Source: RFTU01 sp046094505 (lineage in GTDB: Bacteria > Pseudomonadota > Gammaproteobacteria > Burkholderiales > Burkholderiaceae_C). Taken from it: a stretch of DNA of 49,645 nt. Both the position numbers and the translations under genes were made by a program. Location: positions 1 to 49,645 of the forward strand of contig JBJTHN010000034.1 in the NCBI GenBank assembly GCA_046094505.1, given 5' to 3'. This document shows, piece after piece, positions 7,439 to 14,965 of the stretch (positions within the stretch are counted from its first letter, which is position 1; every line of letters begins with the position of its first letter). The notes under the pieces were generated by a model. It made no database searches, was not told the DNA's origin, and saw only the letters and a program-made list of their open reading frames with translations.

Positions 7439-9049
7439 TCAGCCTGCCGCCCGCTCGCGCTCGCGCAAGCGGAAACGCTGAATCTTGCCCGTGGCGGTCT
7501 TGGGCAACTCCCCTACAAACTCGATGAAGCGGGGGTACTTGTAGGGCGCAAGACGGTCCTTGACGAAGGCCTTGAGCTCGGCCTCGGTGGCCTGCTGGCC
7601 AGGCTTGAGGACGATGAAGGCCTTGGTCTTGGTCAAGCCCTCTTCGTCTTCCTTGCCGATGACCGCCGCTTCCAACACGGCCGGGTGCTGTACCAGCGTG
7701 GCTTCCACCTCGAAGGGACTGACATAGATGCCGCTGACCTTGAGCATGTCGTCGCTGCGGCCACTGTAGGTGTAGGTGCCGTCAGCGTTGCGCACGTACT
7801 TGTCGCCACTCTTGGTCCAGTCACCCTGAAACGTCTCGCGGCTCTTTTCACGATTGGCCCAATACATGAGCGCTGATGAGGGGCCCCTGATGTAGAGGTC
7901 GCCGGGTTCTCCTTCGGGCACGGCGCCACCGTCTTCGCCCCGCAGCTCAATCTCGTAGCCGGGGACAGGCCACCCCGTGGTGCCGTAGCGAACCTGCCCG
8001 GGCCGGTTGCTCAGGAAGATGTGCAGCATCTCAGTCGATCCGATGCCGTCGACGATGTCCACGCCGAAGTGCTGCTTGAAACGCTCCCCCAGCTCCGCAG
8101 GCAGGGCCTCACCAGCCGAGGAGGCCATGCGCAGCACCGTCTGTGCTTGCGTGGGCAGTTGGGGGTGAGCGAGCATGCCGGCGTAGCCGGTGGGCGCGCC
8201 AAAGAAGAGGGTGGGCTTGAGCCCTGGCGCTCCAGCACCACCTTCGGTCCAGCGCTTGAATACGGCTTCGGGGGTGGGGCGGTCAGCCAACAAAACGGTG
8301 GTCGCGCCCACGCTGAGCGGAAAGGTCAGGCCGTTGCCCAAACCATAGGCGAAGAACAGTTTGGCAGCGCTGAAGCACACATCGTCTTCCGTGACCTTCA
8401 GCAGGTGGCGGCCATAGAGTTCGCTGGTGTAGTAGGGGTTGGCATGGGTGTGCACCGTGCCCTTGGGCCGACCCGTGCTGCCGCTGGAATAGAGCCAAAA
8501 GCCGGGGTCGTCAGGGTGCGTGGGGGCGGGCTGCGCCGCAGGCGTGGTGAACCAGGCCTTGAAGTCCGAGTAGCCGATGGTGGCCGCCGGTTCTGGCCAT
8601 GCGCCGGTGGGGCGTGAAACGGCCACATGCTTGACTTCATGCTGGGTGGCCTGTGCCAAGGCCTGCTGCAGCACCGGGAGCAGCGCAGCCGACACCAGCG
8701 CGGCTTGGGCCCGGCTGTTCTCCAGCATGTACGCGTAGTCGTCGGCCGTGAGCAGTGTGTTCAAGGCCACCGGCACCGCGCCGGCGTGCATGGCGCCCAG
8801 GAAGGCCACCGGCCAGTCGCTGCAGTCGTGCATCAGCAGCAACACCCGTTCTTCGCGGCGTATCCCCAATTGGCGCAAAGCAGCGCTGACGCCTTGCACC
8901 CGGCGGGCCAGGTCGGCGTAGCTCAGGGCTTCGGTGTCGTCGACGAAGGCGGGCTTGGCGCCGCGGCTCTCGTTGATCTTCAGCAGGTGCTCCGCGAAGT
9001 TGAAGCGCGAAGGTGGGGCGCTGACGATGGGGGCGGGGGCTTGGCTCAC
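7439..9049 (-). CDS. bclA: Benzoate-CoA ligase
   Basis: An ANL-superfamily ligase of 536 residues that activates benzoate with ATP and CoA to benzoyl-CoA, the entry step for the box pathway. Visible motifs are the P-loop YSSGSTGRPKG (about 187-197), GIGSTEMLH (335-343, the A5 region), GRSDDMLKVSG (430-440, hinge) and the catalytic lysine in PKTATGKIQR near the C-terminus. The N-terminal FNFAEHLL and the LFFAYGLGNG pocket segment fit the benzoate-CoA ligase subfamily. The GTG start is supported by AGGAG seven bases upstream. It is divergent from boxR and has its own TTGACA/TAAAGT promoter that closely resembles that of boxC. Related 2-aminobenzoate or hydroxybenzoate specificity cannot be excluded. 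Confidence 0.93.
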   Translation of the reverse strand: MSQAPAPIVSAPPSRFNFAEHLLKINESRGAKPAFVDDTEALSYADLARRVQGVSAALRQLGIRREERVLLLMHDCSDWPVAFLGAMHAGAVPVALNTLLTADDYAYMLENSRAQAALVSAALLPVLQQALAQATQHEVKHVAVSRPTGAWPEPAATIGYSDFKAWFTTPAAQPAPTHPDDPGFWLYSSGSTGRPKGTVHTHANPYYTSELYGRHLLKVTEDDVCFSAAKLFFAYGLGNGLTFPLSVGATTVLLADRPTPEAVFKRWTEGGAGAPGLKPTLFFGAPTGYAGMLAHPQLPTQAQTVLRMASSAGEALPAELGERFKQHFGVDIVDGIGSTEMLHIFLSNRPGQVRYGTTGWPVPGYEIELRGEDGGAVPEGEPGDLYIRGPSSALMYWANREKSRETFQGDWTKSGDKYVRNADGTYTYSGRSDDMLKVSGIYVSPFEVEATLVQHPAVLEAAVIGKEDEEGLTKTKAFIVLKPGQQATEAELKAFVKDRLAPYKYPRFIEFVGELPKTATGKIQRFRLRERERAAG

Positions 9050-9139
9050 GGCGTGTCTCCTGGGGCCTGGATTTCGTTCGACCGGCCTTGACGGGCAGGC
9101 TTGTGCACTCTGGGGATATGAAGTATTGTGCTGATCGGA

Positions 9140-9168
9140 ACTTTAAGACCGCTTGTATCCCATGTCAA
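9140..9168 (-). promoter_or_regulatory. bclA promoter, near copy of the boxC promoter
   Basis: On the minus strand, a perfect -35 TTGACA (9168-9163) is followed after 17 bases by TAAAGT (9145-9140). The predicted leader is about 85 bases. The 17 bases starting at the -35 match the boxC promoter at 13 of 17 positions, and the 9-base block TTAAAGTTC containing the -10 is identical in both. Confidence 0.7.
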
Positions 9169-9169
9169 G

Positions 9170-9181
9170 CACTATAATGCA
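9170..9181 (-). promoter_or_regulatory. Candidate BoxR operator in the bclA-boxR interval
   Basis: Reads TGCATTATAGTG on the minus strand, immediately upstream of the bclA -35 and overlapping the boxR -10. It matches TGCATTAAAGTT (10215-10226) and TGCATAAAATGG (10183-10194) in front of boxC. Operators of the BoxR/BzdR family are described as built on TGCA repeats (recalled), so this is a plausible site for repression of bclA and autocontrol of boxR. Confidence 0.55.
9173..9178 (+). promoter_or_regulatory. Perfect -10 (TATAAT) for boxR, leaderless layout
   Basis: TATAAT lies seven bases before the ATG of boxR at 9186, so initiation at the usual distance would place the transcript start at or next to the start codon. 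The -35 is weak (TTGTAT at 14 bases, or CGCTTG at 17). Confidence 0.45.
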
Positions 9182-9185
9182 TGCT

Positions 9186-10145
9186 ATGAACGACAAGAAA
9201 ATCCCATCACCCGGCGCTCCGGCATTGATGGAGGACGGTGTGCAAGCCGCCGACGCCTGCGCGCCCGAGGCGCAAGACTCCACCAAGAACCCGTTTCTGT
9301 TGTCGCTCGGAGAGCGGGTGCGGGCCCTGCGTGCGCGCCGAGGTATGACGCGCAAGGCCCTGGCGTCTCTGGCCAACGTGTCTGAGCGGCACCTGGCCAA
9401 CCTGGAGTACGGCGTGGGCAATGCGTCCATTCTGGTCTTGCAGCAGGTGGCGCAGGCGCTGCAGTGCTCGCTGGCCGAGCTCATTGGTGACGTGACCACG
9501 GCCAACCCGGAGTGGCTGTTGCTGCGCGAACTGCTCAGTGGGCGCGACGAGGCGGCCTTGCGCCGCGTGCGGCTGGCCGTGGGTGAGCTGCTGGGTACGG
9601 GCGGTGCGCATGCGCGAAGCTCGTGCATTGCCTTGATTGGCCTGCGTGGGGCGGGCAAGTCGACGCTGGGGCAACTGCTGGCTGAAGACCTGGGCTTCAC
9701 CTTTGTCGAACTCAGCCGGGAGATTGAGAAATTCGCAGGCTGCTCCATTGCCGAGATTCAGGGGCTTTACGGTCAGAACGCCTATCGGCGCTATGAGCGG
9801 CGAGCACTGGAAGAGGCCATTCAGATCTACCCCGAAGCGGTGATCGCCACGCCAGGTGGATTGGTCAGTGATGCGGCCACCTTCAACCTCTTGCTGTCCC
9901 ACTGCACCACGGTGTGGTTGCAAGCTGAGGCCGAAGACCACATGAAGCGTGTGATCGCCCAGGGCGATATGCGGCCGATGTCGGCGAGCAAGGAGGCGAT
10001 GGAAGACCTGCGCAGCATCTTGTCGGGGCGTGCGGCCTTCTACGGCAAGGCTGAGTTCAGCGTGAACACGTCGACGCAACCCTTGGATGCCACCTTCGCC
10101 AAGCTGCGCGAGCTGATGCGCGCAGCCTTGGGCCTGCCGGTCTGA
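9186..10145 (+). CDS. boxR: BoxR: XRE-type regulator with shikimate kinase-like domain
   Basis: Transcriptional repressor of the box genes, 319 residues. An N-terminal lambda-repressor-type helix-turn-helix (about 43-102; GERVRALRARRGMTRKAL, VSERHLANLEYGVGN) is joined by a linker to a shikimate kinase-like domain (about 147-319) with an intact Walker A GLRGAGKS at 152-159. In the BoxR/BzdR family the C-terminal domain binds benzoyl-CoA and relieves repression (established for Azoarcus). I chose the ATG at 9186; there is no Shine-Dalgarno, but a TATAAT just upstream suggests a leaderless mRNA. In-frame ATG at 9228 is an alternative. It lies between bclA (divergent) and boxC (same strand, 197-base gap with its own promoter). 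Confidence 0.92.
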   Translation: MNDKKIPSPGAPALMEDGVQAADACAPEAQDSTKNPFLLSLGERVRALRARRGMTRKALASLANVSERHLANLEYGVGNASILVLQQVAQALQCSLAELIGDVTTANPEWLLLRELLSGRDEAALRRVRLAVGELLGTGGAHARSSCIALIGLRGAGKSTLGQLLAEDLGFTFVELSREIEKFAGCSIAEIQGLYGQNAYRRYERRALEEAIQIYPEAVIATPGGLVSDAATFNLLLSHCTTVWLQAEAEDHMKRVIAQGDMRPMSASKEAMEDLRSILSGRAAFYGKAEFSVNTSTQPLDATFAKLRELMRAALGLPV

Positions 10146-10182
10146 GCTCGGTTCTCAGCGCTTACCCTTTTATGAAGTAAAA

Positions 10183-10226
10183 TGCATAAAATGGTTGTTG
10201 ACACGGAAATCAAGTGCATTAAAGTT
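10183..10226 (+). promoter_or_regulatory. boxC promoter with two TGCAT-type elements
   Basis: Perfect -35 TTGACA (10198-10203), 16-base spacer, -10 TAAAGT (10220-10225). TGCATAAAATGG precedes the -35 and TGCATTAAAGTT covers the -10; the TGCA cores are 32 bases apart, about three helical turns. The leader to boxC is about 110 bases. Position of the elements predicts repression by BoxR. Confidence 0.7.
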
Positions 10227-10243
10227 CAACCCATGCTGAACAC

Positions 10244-10259
10244 CTGCACTGTGTTGCAG
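10244..10259 (+). promoter_or_regulatory. Downstream TGCA-N6-TGCA palindrome in the boxC leader
   Basis: CTGCA and TGCAG flank a 6-base spacer, giving two TGCA cores 10 bases apart, 30 bases below the core that overlaps the -10. It could be an auxiliary operator or an RNA stem in the leader. Confidence 0.4.
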
Positions 10260-10342
10260 CTTGTCGGCAAAGCAGAACGAAGCAGCGAACCAAGCACCTG
10301 ACAACCCAGTCACGGCAACCCACACCGAGCGAGGAGACCACC

Positions 10343-12001
10343 ATGAGCCAAGACCAACGCGTCAACTACGAAACCAACCCGAGCCAGTACCGCCACTGGA
10401 AACTGAGCTTTGCAGGCCCCGTGGCCACGTTGAAGGCCGACTTCGATGAGAACGCCGGCCTGCGCCCGGGCTACAAGCTCAAGCTCAACAGCTACGACCT
10501 GGGCGTGGATGTGGAGTTGAACGACGCCATCAACCGCATTCGCTTCGAGCACCCCGAAGTGCGCACCGTGGTCGTCACCTCGGGCAAGGACAAGGTGTTC
10601 TGCTCGGGCGCAAACATCTTCATGCTGGGCGTGTCCAGCCATGGCTGGAAGGTGAACTTCTGCAAGTTCACCAACGAAACCCGCAATGGCCTGGAAGACT
10701 CCAGCCGCTTCAGTGGCCTGAAGTTCCTGGCTGCGGTGAACGGCGCCTGTGCCGGCGGCGGTTACGAGTTGGCCCTGGCCTGTGACGAGATCATCCTGAT
10801 CGACGACCGCGCCAGTGCTGTGAGCTTGCCGGAGGTGCCCCTGCTGGGCGTGCTGCCCGGCACCGGTGGCCTGACCCGGGTGACCGACAAGCGCAAGGTG
10901 CGCCACGACCTGGCCGACATCTTCTGCACGACCAACGAAGGCGTGCGTGGCCAGAAGGCCAAGGATTGGCGCCTGGTGGACGAGATCGTCAAGCCCGCGC
11001 AGTTCGCTGCCCGTGTGCAAGCGCGTGCGCTCGAGCTGGCCGCCCAGAGTGACCGCCCGGCCAATGCGCAGGGCGTGGCCTTGACTCCACTGAACCGCGT
11101 GATCCAAGCCGATGCGCTGCGCTACACAAATGTCACGGTTGAGATTGACCGCGCCAAGCGCGTGGCCACCTTCACCGTCAAGGCCCCCGCCGGCGCGCAG
11201 CCCACGGATGTGGCCGGCATTGAGGCTGCCGGTTCGAACTGGTACCCGCTGCAGCTGGCCCGCGAGCTGGAAGACGCCATCCTGAACATGCGCACCAACG
11301 AACTGGACATCGGCACCTGGCTGATTAAGACCCTGGGTGATTCGGCTGCCGTGTTGGCGATGGATTCGGTCCTGGCTGCCCACCAGGCCCACTGGTTCGT
11401 GCGTGAAACCACCGGCCTGCTGCGCCGTACGCTGTCGCGCTTGGACGTTTCTTCGCGCAGCCTGTTCGCCTTGGTCGAGGAAGGTTCGTGCTTTGCCGGA
11501 ACCTTCCTGGAAATGGCCCTGGCTTGCGACCGCATCTACCACCTGGCCCTGCCCGATGCGCCCGAAAAGGCGCCCGTGCTGACGGTGGGTGAACTCAACT
11601 TCGGCACCTACCCGATGGCCACCGACGAGAGCCGCCTGCAGCGCCGCTTCTACAACGAAGCCCCTGCCATGGAAGCCGTGCGTGCCGTGGTGGGCCAGCC
11701 TTTGGACGCCGATACGGCCTTCAAGCTGGGCCTGAACACCAGCAACCCCGATGACATCGACTGGGCCGACGAAGTGCGCATCGCCATCGAAGAGCGCGTG
11801 GCCATGAGCCCGGACGCCCTGACCGGCATGGAGGCCAACCTGCGCTTCAACGGCAAGGAAAACATGGTCACCCGCGTCTTCGGCCGCCTGACCGCCTGGC
11901 AGAACTGGATCTTCCAGCGCCCCAACGCCGTGGGTGAGAAGGGCGCCTTGAAGGTATACGGCAAGGGCGATAAGGCTGCATTCGACTTCAACCGAGTGTG
12001 A
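10343..12001 (+). CDS. boxC: Benzoyl-CoA-dihydrodiol lyase (ring-opening enzyme BoxC)
   Basis: A 552-residue crotonase-superfamily enzyme that hydrolytically opens 2,3-epoxybenzoyl-CoA to 3,4-dehydroadipyl-CoA semialdehyde plus formate, the second box step. The chain contains two crotonase-like halves: the first has VFCSGANIFMLG and NGACAGGGYELALACDEI (oxyanion-hole and CoA-binding segments), the second includes GTFLEMALACDRIYHLA. The length equals the known enzyme, about twice a normal crotonase. GAGGAG lies six bases before the ATG. It is the first gene of boxC-boxB-boxA, driven from the promoter just upstream, with an 80-base gap holding a hairpin before boxB. Confidence 0.96.
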   Translation: MSQDQRVNYETNPSQYRHWKLSFAGPVATLKADFDENAGLRPGYKLKLNSYDLGVDVELNDAINRIRFEHPEVRTVVVTSGKDKVFCSGANIFMLGVSSHGWKVNFCKFTNETRNGLEDSSRFSGLKFLAAVNGACAGGGYELALACDEIILIDDRASAVSLPEVPLLGVLPGTGGLTRVTDKRKVRHDLADIFCTTNEGVRGQKAKDWRLVDEIVKPAQFAARVQARALELAAQSDRPANAQGVALTPLNRVIQADALRYTNVTVEIDRAKRVATFTVKAPAGAQPTDVAGIEAAGSNWYPLQLARELEDAILNMRTNELDIGTWLIKTLGDSAAVLAMDSVLAAHQAHWFVRETTGLLRRTLSRLDVSSRSLFALVEEGSCFAGTFLEMALACDRIYHLALPDAPEKAPVLTVGELNFGTYPMATDESRLQRRFYNEAPAMEAVRAVVGQPLDADTAFKLGLNTSNPDDIDWADEVRIAIEERVAMSPDALTGMEANLRFNGKENMVTRVFGRLTAWQNWIFQRPNAVGEKGALKVYGKGDKAAFDFNRV

Positions 12002-12010
12002 TGACTTTGC

Positions 12011-12049
12011 GGGACAGACCGATGGAGCGAAGCGACTGAGCTCTGTCCC
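12011..12049 (+). other. Intercistronic hairpin between boxC and boxB
   Basis: Perfect 8-base arms GGGACAGA / TCTGTCCC enclose 23 bases, located just after the boxC stop and before the boxB ribosome site. No U-run follows directly, so this is more like an mRNA stability or processing element than a terminator. Confidence 0.45.
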
Positions 12050-12081
12050 CAACTGATCTAAATTTTTCTGGAGCAAGCAAC

Positions 12082-13512
12082 ATGACCACCGGCATCAACT
12101 ACAGCGAAAAGATCCCCAACAACGTCAACCTCAGCGAAGACCGCACCCTGCAGCGCGCGCTTGAAGGTTGGCAGCCCAACTTCATCAACTGGTGGGACGA
12201 CATGGGCCCCGAAGGCTCCACCAACATGGACGTGTACCTGCGCACCGCCGTGTCGGTAGACCCGCAAGGCTGGGCCCAGTTCGGCCACGTGAAGATGCGC
12301 GACTACCGCTGGGGCATCTTCCTGAACCCCGGTGAAGCCGATCGCAAGATTCACTTCGGTGACCACCTGGGCGAAAAGGCCTGGAGCGACGTGCCTGGCG
12401 AGTACCGTGCCAACCTGCGCCGCATCATCGTCACGCAAGGCGACACCGAGCCCGCATCGGTGGAGCAGCAGCGCCACCTGGGGCTGACCGCGCCCAGCAT
12501 GTACGACCTGCGCAACCTCTTTCAGATCAACGTGGAAGAAGGCCGCCACTTGTGGGCCATGGTGTACCTGCTGCACAAGCATTTCGGCCGCGACGGCCGT
12601 GAAGAAGCCGAAGCGCTGCTCGAGCGCCGCTCGGGCCAGGAAGACAACCCCCGCATCCTGGAAGCCTTCAACGAAGAGACGCCTGACTGGCTGTCCTTCT
12701 TCATGTTCACCTACTTCACCGACCGCGACGGCAAGTTCCAGTTGTGCGCCTTGGCCGAGTCTGCTTTTGACCCACTGGCCCGCACCACCAAATTCATGCT
12801 GACCGAAGAGGCTCACCACATGTTTGTGGGCGAGTCGGGCGTGGGCCGTGTGATCACCCGCACCTGCCAGGCGATGAACGAGTTGAAGACGGATGATCCC
12901 AAGAAGCTGCGTGAAGCCGGTGTGATCGACCTGCCGACCATCCAGCGTTACCTCAACTTCCACTTCTCCGTCACCATCGACCTGTTCGGCGCGGATGAGT
13001 CCTCCAACGCCGCCACCTTCTACAGCACCGGCTTGAAGGGCCGTTACGAAGAAGGCAAGCGCACCGACGACCACCAGCTGCGCGGCCAGACCTACCGCGT
13101 GCTGGAAGTCAAGAATGGGCAGCTGGCCGAAAAGGAAGTGCCGATGCTCAACGCGCTCAATGAAGTGCTGCGCGACGACTACATCAAGGATTCGATTGCC
13201 GGCGTGGAGCGTTGGAACAAGATCATCGAGAAGGCGGGCATCCCCTTCCGTCTGAAGGCCCCGCACAAGGCTTTCCACCGCAACATCGGTGCGCTGGCCG
13301 CCGTGAAGGTGTCGCCGGAAGGCCGTGTGGTGAGCGAGGCTGAGTGGGCCATGAACGTGGACATCTGGCTGCCCAGCGCCACCGACCGTGCCTTCGTGGC
13401 CAGCTTGATGGGCCGCTGTGTCGAGCCGGGCAAGTTCGCCAACTGGATCGCGCCCCCGGTCATGGGCATCAACCGTCAGCCGGTGGACTTTGAGTACGTG
13501 CGCTTCAACTAA
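12082..13512 (+). CDS. boxB: Benzoyl-CoA 2,3-epoxidase, diiron subunit BoxB
   Basis: Oxygenase component (476 residues) that uses O2 and electrons from BoxA to epoxidise benzoyl-CoA. It is a class I diiron protein: the metal ligands appear as E123, E153 and H156 (VEEGRHLW), D214, E243 and H246 (TEEAHHMF), the pattern of the Azoarcus evansii enzyme shifted by three (ligand set recalled). Length matches the family. A GGAG sits a few bases before the ATG. Codon use and style are the same as in boxC and boxA. It is followed by an 87-base gap with a strong hairpin before boxA. Confidence 0.96.
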   Translation: MTTGINYSEKIPNNVNLSEDRTLQRALEGWQPNFINWWDDMGPEGSTNMDVYLRTAVSVDPQGWAQFGHVKMRDYRWGIFLNPGEADRKIHFGDHLGEKAWSDVPGEYRANLRRIIVTQGDTEPASVEQQRHLGLTAPSMYDLRNLFQINVEEGRHLWAMVYLLHKHFGRDGREEAEALLERRSGQEDNPRILEAFNEETPDWLSFFMFTYFTDRDGKFQLCALAESAFDPLARTTKFMLTEEAHHMFVGESGVGRVITRTCQAMNELKTDDPKKLREAGVIDLPTIQRYLNFHFSVTIDLFGADESSNAATFYSTGLKGRYEEGKRTDDHQLRGQTYRVLEVKNGQLAEKEVPMLNALNEVLRDDYIKDSIAGVERWNKIIEKAGIPFRLKAPHKAFHRNIGALAAVKVSPEGRVVSEAEWAMNVDIWLPSATDRAFVASLMGRCVEPGKFANWIAPPVMGINRQPVDFEYVRFN

Positions 13513-13557
13513 AAGCCTGCGGGCCCAAGCGGTGTGCCAAGATGGGCGCACCACGCG

Positions 13558-13579
13558 ACAGGGGCCTGCGGGCCCCTGT
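13558..13579 (+). other. Strong intercistronic hairpin between boxB and boxA
   Basis: Perfect 9-base stem ACAGGGGCC / GGCCCCTGT with a TGCG loop, followed by TTC and then the boxA Shine-Dalgarno AAGGAG. It could act as a partial terminator or as a block to exonuclease that sets boxB above boxA. The U-tract is too short for full termination. Confidence 0.5.
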
Positions 13580-13599
13580 TTCAATAAGGAGACAAGAAT

Positions 13600-14895
13600 A
13601 TGGACATGGCCGACGCCGTTGTCATCAAGCAGCACTTGATTGACCCGGAGATCTGCATCCGCTGCAACACGTGCGAAGCCATCTGCCCGGTGGGTGCCAT
13701 CACCCATGACTCACGCAACTATGTGGTGGACGCTGAGAAGTGCAACCTGTGCATGGACTGCGTGTCACCTTGCCCCACGGGTTCGATTGACAACTGGCGC
13801 AACATGCCCAAGGTCAGGGCCTACAGCGTGGCCGAGCAATTGACCTGGGATGTTTTGCCCGGAGAACTGAGCGAAACCGAGCTGCAGGCTGCGGGCGCGG
13901 GTTCGCATGCGGATGCGCAAGGCGCGGAGGGTGCGGCTTCGACACAGCCCGCACCGGCCAAGGCCGACCCTGCCCAGCAAAGCGGCTTCAACAGCGCGCA
14001 GTACGGCTCCACCATCGCACCGTGGTCGGCCGCGCACCCCTACACCAATCTGTACGGCCCCAAGGCTGCTGAGAAGACGGTCACGGCCACCGTCACCGGC
14101 AACGTGCGGGTCACAGAAGTGGGCAAGGACTACGACACCCACCACATCGTGCTGGACTTTGGCGCCATGCCCTTTCCGGTGTTGGAAGGCCAGTCCATCG
14201 GCATCATTCCGCCGGGCCTCGATGAGCGCGGCAAGCCGCATCATGCACGCCAGTATTCGATCGCTTCGCCGCGCAACGGCGAACGTCCGGGCTACAACAA
14301 CCTGTCGCTGACCATCAAGCGCGTGCTGGAAGACCACCAGGGCAAGCCCGTGCGCGGCGTGGGCAGCAACTACATGTGCGACCTGAAGGTGGGCGACCAG
14401 GTGCAGGTGATCGGACCTTTCGGTTCGAGCTTCCTGATGCCCAACCACCCCAAGAGCCATGTGGTGATGATCTGCACCGGAACGGGCAGTGCACCGATGC
14501 GGGCCATGACGGAGTGGCGCCGGCGCCTTCGGGCATCGGGCAAGTTCGAGGGCGGCAAGCTGATGCTGTTTTTCGGTGCACGCACGAAAGAGGAGTTGCC
14601 CTACTTCGGGCCGCTTCAATCCCTGCCGCATGATTTCATCGACATCAACCTGGCGTTCAGCCGCACACCGGGCCAGCCCAAGACGTATGTGCAGGACGCC
14701 ATGCGCGAGCGTGCGGCCGACCTGGCCAAGTTGCTGGCCGACCCGAACGCCTACTTCTATGTGTGTGGCCTCAAGGCCATGGAAGAGGGCGTGGTGCTGG
14801 CCTTGCACGATGTGGCCAAGGCTGCCGGCCTGGACTGGGATGCGGTAGGCGCCGAGATGAATAGGCAGGGGCGTTTGCACCTGGAGACGTATTGA
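13600..14895 (+). CDS. boxA: Benzoyl-CoA 2,3-epoxidase, reductase subunit BoxA
   Basis: Iron-sulfur flavoprotein reductase (431 residues) that passes electrons from NADPH to BoxB. The N-terminus carries two 4Fe-4S clusters: C19, C22, C25, C29 (CIRCNTCEAICP) and C48, C51, C54, C58 (CNLCMDCVSPCP). A low-complexity Ala/Gly-rich linker (about 95-130) leads to a ferredoxin-NADP reductase domain with RQYSIASP (FAD) and CTGTGSAPMRAM (NADPH). The order matches characterised BoxA. AAGGAG precedes the ATG. A terminator follows after about 20 bases, so the core operon seems to close here. Confidence 0.95.
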   Translation: MDMADAVVIKQHLIDPEICIRCNTCEAICPVGAITHDSRNYVVDAEKCNLCMDCVSPCPTGSIDNWRNMPKVRAYSVAEQLTWDVLPGELSETELQAAGAGSHADAQGAEGAASTQPAPAKADPAQQSGFNSAQYGSTIAPWSAAHPYTNLYGPKAAEKTVTATVTGNVRVTEVGKDYDTHHIVLDFGAMPFPVLEGQSIGIIPPGLDERGKPHHARQYSIASPRNGERPGYNNLSLTIKRVLEDHQGKPVRGVGSNYMCDLKVGDQVQVIGPFGSSFLMPNHPKSHVVMICTGTGSAPMRAMTEWRRRLRASGKFEGGKLMLFFGARTKEELPYFGPLQSLPHDFIDINLAFSRTPGQPKTYVQDAMRERAADLAKLLADPNAYFYVCGLKAMEEGVVLALHDVAKAAGLDWDAVGAEMNRQGRLHLETY

Positions 14896-14912
14896 CCGGC
14901 GGGTCAAGGGGA

Positions 14913-14935
14913 AGGGGCACTTCGGTGCCTTTTTT
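14913..14935 (+). terminator. Rho-independent terminator after boxA
   Basis: GGCAC-TTCG-GTGCC stem with a stable UUCG tetraloop followed by six T. The next gene begins 30 bases further on, so read-through or a separate promoter must serve it. Confidence 0.75.
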
Positions 14936-14965
14936 GATGGGTTGAGGCACTGAGTTGAGAAACTT

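Noticed and set aside
12042..12075. Terminator after boxC
   Set aside because: The hairpin is perfect, but the next T-run (AAATTTTTC) is about 15 bases past the stem, too far for factor-independent termination.
10310..13707. Very long minus-strand frames (588 and 549 residues) under boxC and boxB
   Set aside because: They mirror box genes codon by codon, with His/Gly/Val-rich composition and no conserved motifs.
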